Below the pieces are notes generated by a model that saw only the letters and a program-made list of their open reading frames with translations, was not told the DNA's origin and did no database searches. A program made the position numbers and the translations under genes. From NCBI RefSeq assembly GCF_900163565.1, contig NZ_FUHU01000026.1:124001-188000 (forward strand): a stretch of DNA of 64,000 nt. Direction: 5' to 3'. Positions 56,018-63,690 of this stretch are shown one piece after another. The number at the start of each line of letters is the position of its first letter. The first letter of the stretch is position 1. This stretch comes from Agrococcus casei LMG 22410 (GTDB taxonomy: Bacteria > Actinomycetota > Actinomycetes > Actinomycetales > Microbacteriaceae).

Positions 56018-56023
56018 AGTCTA
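56018..56023 (-). promoter_or_regulatory. Possible -10 element TAGACT for the fadA-fadB operon
   Basis: TAGACT on the minus strand lies 31 bases before the fadA GTG start and leaves room for the AGGAGG site. The -35 region shows no good match, so the promoter may need an activator. Confidence 0.4.
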
Positions 56024-56060
56024 GGAAGCGTTCAGCATTGCCGCACCTGTTTTGCCGTTA

Positions 56061-57305
56061 CTACGACTTCGGCTCGGCTGAGTCGTCTGACGATTGCACG
56101 GAACCCACAACTTCGGCGTCGGCAACTGCGATGGTTTCGGCAATCGAATCGGCGGTGATCTCGATCTGCCAGCTTCTCGCATCTCGGGCCGCGAGCTCGG
56201 CGGCGACGTCGATCGCCGATCCGTCCGGCGCATCCCAGATGGTGCGGCGAAGGGCGTCGGGAGTCAGCAGGTTCTCCTGTGGCATCTGCCACTCCTCAGC
56301 CAGCTCGAGCACTGTTGCGCGCGCAGCCTTGAGCCTTGCTGCGGCAGCCGGGCGCTTCTGCTCCCAGAATCGCGGGGGAGGCGGGCCATCGTGCTTGAGC
56401 CTGAGCTGCGGCAGCTGCTCCGACTGCAGTCCGGCTTCGACAGCCGCCCACCACCGGTCGATCTGCGACCGTGACGCGCGGCCGTGGAACTCCTTGAGCG
56501 ATGCAAGCCTGCCCTTGGACTTCGGCTCGGCCAGCGCGACCGCCGTGAGCGCCGCATCCGGAACCAGCTTTCCGGGAGCCGAGTCGATCTCCTGTGCATA
56601 CGCATCGCGCGACAGCCAGAACTCGCGGGCGATCGCCAGCTGTCGCCGGCTCTTGATGCGGTTGATGCCGTTGAGGCGTCGCCAGGGCTCGGCGGGAGTC
56701 GGCTTGGGCTGCCGCCGCAGCTCGTAGTCGAACTCCTGCTGCGCGAACGAGAGCTTGCCCTGCTCGCTGAGGGAGCTCGCCACGCCTTCGCGGGCGTCGA
56801 CGAGCAGCTCGACATCAAGGGCCGCGTACTCGAGCCACGCCTCTGGAAGCGGTCGCTTCGACCAGTCGCTGTTCGAGTGCTCCTTCTTCAGGTGCAGCCC
56901 GACAGTGCGCTCGACGACGGCCTGGAGGCCGACCCTCTCGAAGCCGGCGAGCCGTGATCCGAGCTCGGTGTCAAACAGTCTCGCGGGCTCGAGCCCGAGC
57001 TCTCGCAGTGAGGGAAGATCTTGGCTGGCAGCGTGCAGCACCCATTCGACATCGCCGATGGCCTGCTGCAGCGGCTCGAAGGAGTCGATGCTGACGGGGT
57101 CGATCAGGAATGTGCCAGCACCTCGCCTGAACAGCTGCACCAGATAGGCCCGCGAGCTGTAGCGAAAGCCGTTCGCCCGTTCGACGTCGACAGCCACTGC
57201 GTCGTGGCCTGCCGCGAGCTCAGCCGCGGCCTGCTCGAGTCCGCGCTGCGAGTCGATGAGGTCGAGTGGGCCGGCCGCGGTCGCGAGCGGGAGATCTTCG
57301 GTCAT
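56061..57305 (-). CDS. RNase D-like 3'-5' exonuclease with HRDC domain
   Basis: The 414-residue protein has the DEDD exonuclease motifs: AVAVDVERANGFRYSS (DxE), LHAASQDLPSL and LEYAALDVELLVD. An HRDC-like domain follows (WRRLNGINRIKSRRQLAIAREFWLSRDAYAQ), and the C-terminus is acidic. RNase D trims tRNA and other stable RNAs at 3' ends. It overlaps DUF3000 by ATGA. Confidence 0.92.
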   Translation of the reverse strand: MTEDLPLATAAGPLDLIDSQRGLEQAAAELAAGHDAVAVDVERANGFRYSSRAYLVQLFRRGAGTFLIDPVSIDSFEPLQQAIGDVEWVLHAASQDLPSLRELGLEPARLFDTELGSRLAGFERVGLQAVVERTVGLHLKKEHSNSDWSKRPLPEAWLEYAALDVELLVDAREGVASSLSEQGKLSFAQQEFDYELRRQPKPTPAEPWRRLNGINRIKSRRQLAIAREFWLSRDAYAQEIDSAPGKLVPDAALTAVALAEPKSKGRLASLKEFHGRASRSQIDRWWAAVEAGLQSEQLPQLRLKHDGPPPPRFWEQKRPAAAARLKAARATVLELAEEWQMPQENLLTPDALRRTIWDAPDGSAIDVAAELAARDARSWQIEITADSIAETIAVADAEVVGSVQSSDDSAEPKS

Positions 57306-57865
57306 GACCTGCCCTCGTCGGAGACACCCGCCAGGGCGCAGAGGAGGTCTGACCAGGCAGCGAGGTGAGCGCCGAGCGCATCGTCAGAGGGCGACCATGA
57401 GGCGCGAAGCTCGATCTGGGCGCCTTCGCCGTGCTGCTCGAGCTCGCCGAAGCCGTGCGAGATGACTTTCGTGGCGGTGCCCGAAGGGGAGTGGTAGGAC
57501 GCGCCTCGGCCGGCGAGGGCGTCGACGAGCCATGACCAGGTGACCGCCGCGAGGAACGGGTCGGCGGCGATCTCGGGATCCTGGCGCGCCTGCGTGAAGC
57601 TGACGACGCGGAATGCGCCGCCCCACGCCTCGGGCTCTTCTGGGTCGTGCATCATGATGAAGCGGCCCGTGCCGAGCTCGGAGTCGCGGCCCTCGGGAGG
57701 CTCGCCTATGTCGGCAGCGACGGCGAAGGCGTAGGGTGCGATCCCGTTCGGGGGAGCGATCTCACGGATGTGCAGCTCGTCGCGCAGGTCGGTCTGGCGG
57801 AGGTCCTCGACCGCCTGCAGAAAGCGCTGAGGAGCCTCGGCAGAACTGTCCTGGCTGTTGTCCAC
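57302..57865 (-). CDS. DUF3000 family protein
   Basis: The 187-residue protein has PPNGIAPYAFAVAADIG, GTGRFIMMHDPEEPEAWGGAFRVVSF and AAVTWSWLVDALAGRGASYHSPSGTATK, which fit DUF3000. No function is established. GTG at 57865 is chosen because TACCCT lies six bases before it on the minus strand, giving a leaderless start. It overlaps the RNase D gene downstream, so this promoter drives both. Confidence 0.85.
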   Translation of the reverse strand: MDNSQDSSAEAPQRFLQAVEDLRQTDLRDELHIREIAPPNGIAPYAFAVAADIGEPPEGRDSELGTGRFIMMHDPEEPEAWGGAFRVVSFTQARQDPEIAADPFLAAVTWSWLVDALAGRGASYHSPSGTATKVISHGFGELEQHGEGAQIELRASWSPSDDALGAHLAAWSDLLCALAGVSDEGRS

Positions 57866-57871
57866 GTGAAG

Positions 57872-57881
57872 AGGGTAAGGT
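57872..57881. promoter_or_regulatory. Overlapping divergent -10 elements of DUF3000 and the hydrolase gene
   Basis: The ten bases AGGGTAAGGT contain TACCCT on the minus strand (57877-57872, six bases before the DUF3000 GTG) and TAAGGT on the plus strand (57876-57881, six bases before the hydrolase GTG). Two polymerases could not bind at once. Confidence 0.5.
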
Positions 57882-57887
57882 GGCGAC

Positions 57888-59045
57888 GTGCAGTCACGAG
57901 CAAGGCGCGCCGCACGCGGCGGACTCACCGCCCTTGCAGGAGCAGTGTCTCTGGCTGCAGTCGGCACCACGGTGCTATCGGCAGTGCTCGCCCACCTGCT
58001 GGTGACGCCCCCGAAGCGCAAGCGCGACGACGTCAAGATTCTCTCGCTCGACGAGAAGACCGTGACCCTCAATCGAACGCTCGACACCGAGCTGCCCGGC
58101 CGATACGCGCTGTGGGTCGGCGACCGTCTCGTGCGCATCGGCGAGATCGTCGACAGCACCGCGTCGACCGTCACGCGCCGGCTCTCCAGCAGAGCCCGTC
58201 TGCGCATCATGGGGCGCAAGACAGCACGGTTCTCGGGATACTTCCTCTACCGTCCGCGCGACCTCGACTATCCGTTCGAGCACGCCGTGGTCGAGACCGA
58301 GCTCGGTCCTGCTCCCGCCTGGATCTTCGGCACCCAGAACAACGACACCTGGTGCATCCAGGTGCACGGGCGAGGCGTCACCCGCCGCGAGACAGTTCGC
58401 GCGGTGCAGCCCTATGCAGACGCCGGCATGCCGGTCATGTGCATCTCGTATCGAAACGACGGCGAGGCCCCGCGAAGCGGTGACGGTCGCTATCGTCTCG
58501 GTCTCGACGAGTGGCGAGACGTCGACTCGGCGATTGAGTTCGCTCTCGCGCGCGGAGCGAAGCGCGTCGTGGTCATGGGCTGGTCGATGGGCGGAGCCAT
58601 CTCGCTGCAGCTCGTCCGCCGCTCGCGCTTCCGCCGTCACATCATCGGCCTCGCGCTCGACTCGCCGGTGGTCGGCTGGGAGCCGACGCTGCGCGAGCAG
58701 ACGAACGCGGCGGGGCTGCCTGCGGCCCTCGTGCACACCGCCACGCGCATGCTCGAGTCGCCCGTGGCACAGCTCGCCGGCGGCCAGAAGCTCAGCTTCA
58801 GCGACCTCGACTCCGTGCGCCACGCGGGCGCGTACTCGCTGCCCATCCTGCTGCTGCACTCTGCCGATGACGGCTTCGTGCCTCCCGATGCCTCAAGAGA
58901 GTTCGCTGCGGCGCGGCCCGACATCGTGAGGTATCACGAGTGGACCGGCGCACGGCACACGAAACTCTGGAACTGGGACGAAGAGCGCTACCGCGAGCAG
59001 CTGTCGAGCTGGATCGCCGACAACGGGTTCGGCACTTCGGGCTGA
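57888..59045 (+). CDS. Alpha/beta hydrolase, membrane-anchored
   Basis: The 385-residue protein begins with a basic stretch and a hydrophobic segment (LTALAGAVSLAAVGTTVLSAVLAHLLV, near residues 13-39). A hydrolase domain follows with IQVHGRG, the nucleophile elbow GWSMGG (S233), LLLHSADDGFVP and the late His in GARHTKLW. The catalytic triad therefore appears complete. It may be an esterase or peptidase on either face of the membrane. The GTG start has no ribosome binding site but a TAAGGT element exactly six bases upstream. Confidence 0.85.
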   Translation: MQSRARRAARGGLTALAGAVSLAAVGTTVLSAVLAHLLVTPPKRKRDDVKILSLDEKTVTLNRTLDTELPGRYALWVGDRLVRIGEIVDSTASTVTRRLSSRARLRIMGRKTARFSGYFLYRPRDLDYPFEHAVVETELGPAPAWIFGTQNNDTWCIQVHGRGVTRRETVRAVQPYADAGMPVMCISYRNDGEAPRSGDGRYRLGLDEWRDVDSAIEFALARGAKRVVVMGWSMGGAISLQLVRRSRFRRHIIGLALDSPVVGWEPTLREQTNAAGLPAALVHTATRMLESPVAQLAGGQKLSFSDLDSVRHAGAYSLPILLLHSADDGFVPPDASREFAAARPDIVRYHEWTGARHTKLWNWDEERYREQLSSWIADNGFGTSG

Positions 59046-59049
59046 GGCC

Positions 59050-59472
59050 TCAGACCTGCTCACGCGTCTGACGCTGGATGCGTCCGAGCATGCCCGTCAT
59101 GCCGCGCAGCCGCAGCGGCGAGACGATTCGGCTGAGCCCCAGTGACTGCGGAAAGTCGATCGGCACCTCGAGCACAGTCTGGGCAGGCTCTCCGCTCAGA
59201 CCGTGGATGAGAATCGACGCAAAGCCACGAGTCGTGGGCGCCTCCGGGGGAGCCGACGCGAAGATGCTCGCCGCACCGTCTTCGACCTCGACGATGATCG
59301 AGATCGGCGACTGGCACTCGACCACGGGCTCGAGCAGTTCGGGGTGCTCGGCGAGCCGTGTCGGCAGCTCCGGCAGATTCTCAGAGAACTCGAGCAGCAG
59401 GTTCAGCCGCTCGGACTCCGGAATCGCGGTGAAGTCGTCGACGATCGCCGCGAGCTCCTTCGGCATGCTCAT
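59050..59472 (-). CDS. sufE: SufE family sulfur acceptor protein
   Basis: The 140-residue protein fits SufE: a helical N-terminus, then [19 protein letters not shown], with C53 as the sulfur-accepting Cys, and [12 protein letters not shown]. SufE takes persulfide sulfur from a cysteine desulfurase such as SufS. No desulfurase is encoded nearby; the partner here is the sulfurtransferase just upstream, to which it is coupled by ATGA. The hydrolase and sufE genes converge with their stops in the palindrome TGAGGCCTCA. Confidence 0.92.
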   Translation of the reverse strand: MSMPKELAAIVDDFTAIPESERLNLLLEFSENLPELPTRLAEHPELLEPVVECQSPISIIVEVEDGAASIFASAPPEAPTTRGFASILIHGLSGEPAQTVLEVPIDFPQSLGLSRIVSPLRLRGMTGMLGRIQRQTREQV

Positions 59473-60350
59473 CGAGCGGGGGCCGTTCCGGGCTCGGTTC
59501 CGACGGTGATCGGAACACCCACGAGCGAGCCCCACTCCGTCCAGGAGCCGTCGTAGTTGCGCACATTGTCGTGACCGAGCAGGTGCTTGAGCACGAACCA
59601 GGTGTGGCTCGAGCGCTCCCCGATGCGGCAGTACGCGATGACGTCCTCGCCCTGGGTGACACCCGTATCCGCGTAGATCGTCTCGAGCTCGGCACGCGAC
59701 TTGAAGGTGCCGTCCTCGTTGGCTGCCTTGCCCCACGGCACACTCGTGGCGGTGGGAATGTGGCCAGCACGCAGGGCGCCCTCTTCTGGGTATGCGGGCG
59801 CTGTCGTGCGCTCACCGCTGTACTCTTCGGGGCTGCGCACGTCGACGAGCGGCTTGCCGAGGTTGGCGAGCACATCGTCGCGGAACGCGCGGAGTGTCGT
59901 GTCGTCACGCTCGGCGACCTGCGGCTGTGTAGCGGGGCGCGCGGCGACCTCACGAGTCAGCTCGCGGCCTTCGGCGGTCCACTTGTCGCGGCCCCCGTCC
60001 ATGAGCTTCGTGTTGTCGTAGCCGTAGAGCGCGAACACCCACAGCGCGTACGCGGCCCACCAGTTCGACTTGTCGCCGTAGAAGACGATCGTCTTGGTCT
60101 CGTCGATGCCCTTCTTGCTCAGCAGCGCCGAAAAGTCTTCTGCAGAGAGGTAGTCGCGCATCACAGGGTCGTTCAGCTCGGTGTGCCAGTCGACCTTCAC
60201 TGCGGATGGGATGTGCCCGGTCTCGTAGAGCAGCACGTCTTCGTCAGACTCGACGATGACGACATCGGGATCGCCGATGTGATCGGCAACCCAGGCGGTG
60301 CTCACCAGGCGGTCGGGACTGGCATATTCTGCGAACTTCTCTTCTGACAC
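59469..60350 (-). CDS. sseA: Thiosulfate/3-mercaptopyruvate sulfurtransferase (rhodanese pair)
   Basis: The 293-residue protein has two rhodanese domains. The N-terminal one is inactive-like, and the C-terminal one has C241 in the active-site loop CRIGERSSH. This matches actinobacterial SseA/CysA2 proteins. It transfers sulfur from thiosulfate or mercaptopyruvate to a thiol acceptor. GTG 60350 follows AAGGAG with correct spacing. It overlaps sufE by ATGA. A palindrome lies about 40 bases upstream. Confidence 0.92.
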   Translation of the reverse strand: MSEEKFAEYASPDRLVSTAWVADHIGDPDVVIVESDEDVLLYETGHIPSAVKVDWHTELNDPVMRDYLSAEDFSALLSKKGIDETKTIVFYGDKSNWWAAYALWVFALYGYDNTKLMDGGRDKWTAEGRELTREVAARPATQPQVAERDDTTLRAFRDDVLANLGKPLVDVRSPEEYSGERTTAPAYPEEGALRAGHIPTATSVPWGKAANEDGTFKSRAELETIYADTGVTQGEDVIAYCRIGERSSHTWFVLKHLLGHDNVRNYDGSWTEWGSLVGVPITVGTEPGTAPAR

Positions 60351-60386
60351 GCTGTTCTCCTTCAGACTCGCTATTCTCGATAGAGC

Positions 60387-60403
60387 CAACCGAGACTCGG
60401 TTG
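60387..60403. promoter_or_regulatory. Palindromic operator-like site between sseA and zapE
   Basis: CAACCGAG-A-CTCGGTTG has perfect 8-base arms around one central base. It lies in the 83-base divergent gap, 37 bases before the sseA GTG and 30 bases before the zapE ATG. It could control one or both genes. Confidence 0.55.
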
Positions 60404-60433
60404 CCATTGTTCCAGCATCGCGAGAAGCACTCT

Positions 60434-61438
60434 ATGACTGATCCCCGCACGTCCATTGCCGAGCGCGATCCGCGCACCCCGGCTTCAGAGCTCGTCAAGC
60501 AGCTCGTTCCGCCACGGCAGTTCAAGACGGCGACTTTCGACTCGTATCGAACCGACCCTGAGTTCCCTTCACAGCAGGCGGCTGTCGACACCATGCGTGC
60601 CACAGTCGACGCGTGGGAGGGCCGCGGCCGCAAGCTCTTTCGCCGCACGCCCAAGGTGAAGGCGGGCATCTATCTCGACGGCGGATTCGGCGTCGGCAAG
60701 ACGCACCTGCTCGCCTCGCTCTGGAAGGCGGTCAGCGGTCGTCGCCACTTCGGCACCTTCATCGAATACACCGCGCTGGTCGGAGCCCTCGGCTACCGCG
60801 AGGCAGTGCAGGCCCTGAGCGGTGCGTCACTGGTTGCCATCGACGAGTTCGAACTCGATGATCCGGGCGACACCATGGTGATGACGCGGCTGCTGGGCGA
60901 GCTGGTCGCATCCGGCACGAAGATCGCCGCCACATCGAACACGCCACCGAACGCACTCGGCGAGGGGCGCTTCGCGGCCAAGGACTTCCTGCGCGAAATC
61001 CAGGCGATCTCCGACACGTTCGACATCATGCGCATCGACGGCCACGACTACCGCCAGCGCGACATCGACGGACATGCAGTGGTCGCCGATGACGCAGAGA
61101 TCGAGCGCGTCATCGCAGAAGAGCCCGGCACGATCTCGGTGGACACCTTCGACGGCATCGTGAAGCACCTCGCGACCGTACACCCCTCACGCTATGTCGA
61201 CCTGGTGCGCGGCATCGACGGTGCAGTCATCCGTGACGCGAGGCCGCTTGCCGACGAGAACGAGGCGCTGCGCTTCGTTGCGCTCGTCGACCGTCTGTAC
61301 GACGCACAGATTCGCATCTGGGCATCCGGAACCGCACTCGACGATGTCTTCGGCGACGAGATGCTCGGCGGCGGCTACCGCAAGAAGTACCTTCGTGCCG
61401 TGTCGCGCCTGAACGCACTCACCGCCGGCCAGTTCTGA
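60434..61438 (+). CDS. zapE: Cell division protein ZapE (AFG1-like ATPase)
   Basis: The 334-residue ATPase has Walker A DGGFGVGKTHLLASLW near residues 82-97 and Walker B VAIDEFELDDPGD, followed by TSNTPPNALGEGRF and LREIQAISDTFDIMRIDGHDYR, typical of the AFG1/ZapE family. ZapE in E. coli affects FtsZ ring stability. The start is the ATG at 60434, with a weak GAGAAG upstream. The gene is divergent from sseA. Confidence 0.92.
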   Translation: MTDPRTSIAERDPRTPASELVKQLVPPRQFKTATFDSYRTDPEFPSQQAAVDTMRATVDAWEGRGRKLFRRTPKVKAGIYLDGGFGVGKTHLLASLWKAVSGRRHFGTFIEYTALVGALGYREAVQALSGASLVAIDEFELDDPGDTMVMTRLLGELVASGTKIAATSNTPPNALGEGRFAAKDFLREIQAISDTFDIMRIDGHDYRQRDIDGHAVVADDAEIERVIAEEPGTISVDTFDGIVKHLATVHPSRYVDLVRGIDGAVIRDARPLADENEALRFVALVDRLYDAQIRIWASGTALDDVFGDEMLGGGYRKKYLRAVSRLNALTAGQF

Positions 61439-61449
61439 TCACGCTCGAC

Positions 61450-61482
61450 GCAGTTTCATCGCGTTAAGCGTTATGAAACTGC
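61450..61482. promoter_or_regulatory. Inverted repeat between zapE and amtB
   Basis: GCAGTTTCAT (61450-61459) and ATGAAACTGC (61473-61482) are perfect complements around a 13-base loop. No T-run follows, so it may be a terminator for zapE or an operator for amtB. A possible amtB -10 element TACGCT lies at 61519-61524. Confidence 0.5.
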
Positions 61483-61642
61483 AACCGCGACAGACTTCTG
61501 CAATTTTGTTGTCCGCTCTACGCTTGTAGCACCGACACATCGCGGTGCGCCCAGTTGAATGGGACGCCCGCGAGAGTGCTCCGTACAGCTGGTCAGCGGC
61601 TGCGGGTGCTCGGATCATCCCTTTCCGAGTCAGGAGTCACTC

Positions 61643-62878
61643 ATGGAATCAGGAAACCTCGCGTTCGGCATCACTGCAACAGCTCTCGTGCTGTTCATGA
61701 CGCCGGGCCTCGCCTTCTTCTACGGAGGCCTCGTCAGGGCCAAGAGCGTCGTCAGCATGATGATGATGTCGTTCGGCACGATCGGCCTCGTCGCCGTGCT
61801 CTGGATCCTCTACGGCTACAGCATGTCGAGTGCTGACAGTCCGTTCGCATTCGCAGGCAACCCGCTGGACGATCTCGGCCTTGCTGCGACTGCAGCAGGC
61901 GCGACGGCCAACGCCGATCTCGTGGGGGTCGCCTACGGGTCGACATTCGCGATCATCACCGTGGCCCTCATCTCAGGTGCCATCGCCGACCGCGCGAAGT
62001 TCGGGTCGTGGATGTTGTTCGTCGCCGCGTTCGCGACCATCGGCTACTTTCCCATCGCTGCGTGGGTCTGGGGCGGCGGATGGGTTGCATCGCTTGGCTC
62101 TCTGCTCGGTTTCGAGGAAGAGGTCATCGACTACGCGGGCGGCCTGGCTGTGCACATGAATGCGGGAGCAGCCGCTCTGGCATTGACATTCGTGCTCGGC
62201 CGACGCGTGGGATTCGCGAAGGGCTCGCACCGACCGCACAACGTGCCCTTCGTGCTGCTGGGCGCCGCTGTGCTCTGGTTCGGCTGGTTCGGCTTCAACG
62301 TCGGCGCTGAGTGGACCAACGACATGGCTGGCGCCGGACTCATCGCCGTGAACACGATCGGATGCACGGCTGCGGCGATCTGCGCCTGGCTCATCGTCGA
62401 GAAGGTCAAGGACGGCAAGCCGACAGCGGTAGGAGCCGCCTCCGGTGCCGTGGCCGGACTTGTGGCCATCACACCCGCATGCGCCGATCTCACGCCGCTG
62501 GCGAGCCTGCTGCTCGGCCTGCTGGCGGGCGCTGCCTGCGCGATGGCTATCGAGCTGAAGTACCGATGGAAGTTCGATGACTCGCTCGACGTGGTCGGCA
62601 TCCACCTCGTCGGTGGCTTCATCGGAACCGTGTATCTGGGCTTCTTGGCAGTCGACTCCGGACTCTTCTACGGGGGAGGACTCAACCAGCTCATCTTGCA
62701 GCTCGTCTCGACCGCCGGCGTTGTCGCGTATGCCTTTGCTGTCGCCTGGGTGATCGGATTCGTCATCCAGAAGACGGTCGGATTCAGACTGGATTCCACT
62801 GAGGAGCAGGCGGGCATAGACCAAGTGGTGCACGGCGAGCGCGCGTATGACTACTCGCTGGAGAACTCGGGCTCGTAG
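61643..62878 (+). CDS. amtB: Ammonium transporter
   Basis: The 411-residue protein has the Amt pattern: MTPGLAFFYGGLVRAKSVVSMMMMSFGTIG, FVAAFATIGYFPIAAWVWGGGW, AGGLAVHMNAGAAALA and the conserved pore His in VVGIHLVGGFIGTVYLGF. Eleven or so membrane segments are expected. It takes up ammonium and so feeds GlnA1 and GlnA2. The ATG has CAGGAG upstream. No glnK or glnD follows, unlike many amtB operons. The leader of about 110 bases contains a small hairpin (61609-61629) just before the ribosome binding site. Confidence 0.95.
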   Translation: MESGNLAFGITATALVLFMTPGLAFFYGGLVRAKSVVSMMMMSFGTIGLVAVLWILYGYSMSSADSPFAFAGNPLDDLGLAATAAGATANADLVGVAYGSTFAIITVALISGAIADRAKFGSWMLFVAAFATIGYFPIAAWVWGGGWVASLGSLLGFEEEVIDYAGGLAVHMNAGAAALALTFVLGRRVGFAKGSHRPHNVPFVLLGAAVLWFGWFGFNVGAEWTNDMAGAGLIAVNTIGCTAAAICAWLIVEKVKDGKPTAVGAASGAVAGLVAITPACADLTPLASLLLGLLAGAACAMAIELKYRWKFDDSLDVVGIHLVGGFIGTVYLGFLAVDSGLFYGGGLNQLILQLVSTAGVVAYAFAVAWVIGFVIQKTVGFRLDSTEEQAGIDQVVHGERAYDYSLENSGS

Positions 62879-62892
62879 CAGGGTCAGTGCAC

Positions 62893-62933
62893 GGCAGCGA
62901 GGCGCAGATTGCAGATGTCCGCGCCTCGCTGCC
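62893..62933. terminator. Terminator-like hairpin after amtB
   Basis: GGCAGCGAGGCGC (62893-62905) pairs perfectly with GCGCCTCGCTGCC (62921-62933) around 15 bases. It lies 15 bases after the amtB stop and lacks a T-run. It probably ends amtB transcription before the opposing tRNA gene. Confidence 0.55.
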
Positions 62934-63003
62934 ACTCAGAGGCCCGCGGACAGCGGCACTGGTGCGCGCAGCAACTGGCACGTCAACAACGGCAGAGACA
63001 CGC

Positions 63004-63031
63004 AAGAGCCCCTGGATCTCCAGGGGCTCTT
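63004..63031. terminator. Terminator of the minus-strand tRNA-Val gene
   Basis: AAGAGCCCCTGG (63004-63015) and its exact complement (63020-63031) form 12 pairs with loop ATCT. It lies six bases beyond the 3' end of the tRNA gene. Confidence 0.85.
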
Positions 63032-63036
63032 CTCTG

Positions 63037-63109
63037 TGGGCGATGCGGGACTCGAACCCACGACCTCTTCCGTGTGAAGGAAGCGCGCTACCAGCTGCGC
63101 CAATCGCCC
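63037..63109 (-). tRNA. tRNA-Val(CAC)
   Basis: The cloverleaf folds completely: acceptor GGGCGAT/ATCGCCC, D arm GCGC/GCGC, anticodon arm CTTCC/GGAAG with loop TTCACAC (anticodon CAC) and T arm with TTCGAGT. It reads GUG codons. The discriminator is A and CCA is not encoded. Confidence 0.95.
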
Positions 63110-63212
63110 TTGGGACCTATCAATAATGCCACACAATTCCGAAGCTGATGACACGCGCAAAGGCGTCAGGTACCGACATTCCGCCGATCGCATGAATCAC
63201 CGAGAGGTCGAT

Positions 63213-63241
63213 TTGCACACCGGTGCCGGAGGGGCTAATGT
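63213..63241 (+). promoter_or_regulatory. Promoter of the tRNA-Gly/Cys/Val cluster
   Basis: TTGCAC (63213-63218), 17 bases, TAATGT (63236-63241). Transcription should begin near 63248, about 20 bases before tRNA-Gly. The spacing is ideal. Confidence 0.65.
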
Positions 63242-63267
63242 ATTCCAAGTGCTCAGTGATGAGCCCG

Positions 63268-63339
63268 GCGGATGTGGCGCAGTGGTAGCGCATCACCTTG
63301 CCAAGGTGAGGGTCGCGAGTTCGAATCTCGTCATCCGCT
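63268..63339 (+). tRNA. tRNA-Gly(GCC)
   Basis: Acceptor GCGGATG/CATCCGC, D arm GCGC/GCGC, anticodon arm TCACC/GGTGA with loop TTGCCAA (anticodon GCC), and T loop TTCGAAT. The CCA end is not encoded. It is the first gene of a three-tRNA cluster. Confidence 0.96.
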
Positions 63340-63396
63340 CGAGAGTAATCTCATGGCCACCCGGCCTTTCCCCAAGAGGGGCCGCGGTGCCACCAA

Positions 63397-63467
63397 GGTG
63401 GGGTGGCCGAGTGGTTAGGCAGCGGCCTGCAAAGCCGTCTACGCGGGTTCGAATCCCGTCTCCACCT
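63397..63467 (+). tRNA. tRNA-Cys(GCA)
   Basis: Acceptor GGTGGGG/CTCCACC, anticodon loop CTGCAAA (anticodon GCA) and T loop TTCGAAT. The CCA end is not encoded. It follows tRNA-Gly by 57 bases. Confidence 0.94.
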
Positions 63468-63499
63468 CGTCTGACCGAAAATTGAAGATGCCCTTACGG

Positions 63500-63574
63500 G
63501 CGCGATTGGCGCAGCGGTAGCGCGCTTCCCTGACACGGAAGAGGTCACTGGTTCGATCCCAGTATCGCGCACCA
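63500..63574 (+). tRNA. tRNA-Val(GAC)
   Basis: Acceptor GCGCGAT/ATCGCGC, anticodon arm CTTCC/GGAAG with loop CTGACAC (anticodon GAC), T loop TTCGATC. The CCA end is encoded at 63572-63574, unlike the other tRNA genes here. A terminator follows. Confidence 0.96.
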
Positions 63575-63577
63575 ACA

Positions 63578-63604
63578 GAAAGCCCCGGCTCATCCGGGGC
63601 TTTC
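63578..63604 (+). terminator. Terminator of the tRNA cluster
   Basis: GAAAGCCCCGG (63578-63588) and CCGGGGCTTTC (63594-63604) form 11 pairs with a five-base loop, followed by TTCATG. It ends the tRNA-Gly/Cys/Val unit. Confidence 0.9.
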
Positions 63605-63678
63605 TTCATGCTGCACCGCAGATGAGCACAGTCTGATTACGATTCACCTCGCACCTGGAGTTCGCACTTCGTCTGGAA

Positions 63679-63684
63679 TAGCGT
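63679..63684 (+). promoter_or_regulatory. -10 element TAGCGT (leaderless type) for the terminal small gene
   Basis: TAGCGT is followed by six bases (GCAGTC) and the ATG at 63691, with no ribosome binding site. The same layout as at other leaderless genes here supports this gene being real. Confidence 0.5.
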
Positions 63685-63690
63685 GCAGTC

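Noticed and set aside
61450-61530. A GlnR or AmtR box before amtB.
   Set aside because: The spacing and bases do not match GTnAC-N6-GnAAC or the CTAT/ATAG pattern.
63126-63485. A 119-codon open frame covering the tRNA-Gly and tRNA-Cys genes.
   Set aside because: It lies over two perfect tRNA genes and has no family resemblance.
63037-63604. Prophage attachment site at the tRNA cluster.
   Set aside because: No integrase, no repeated tRNA 3' end and no change in composition within the window.
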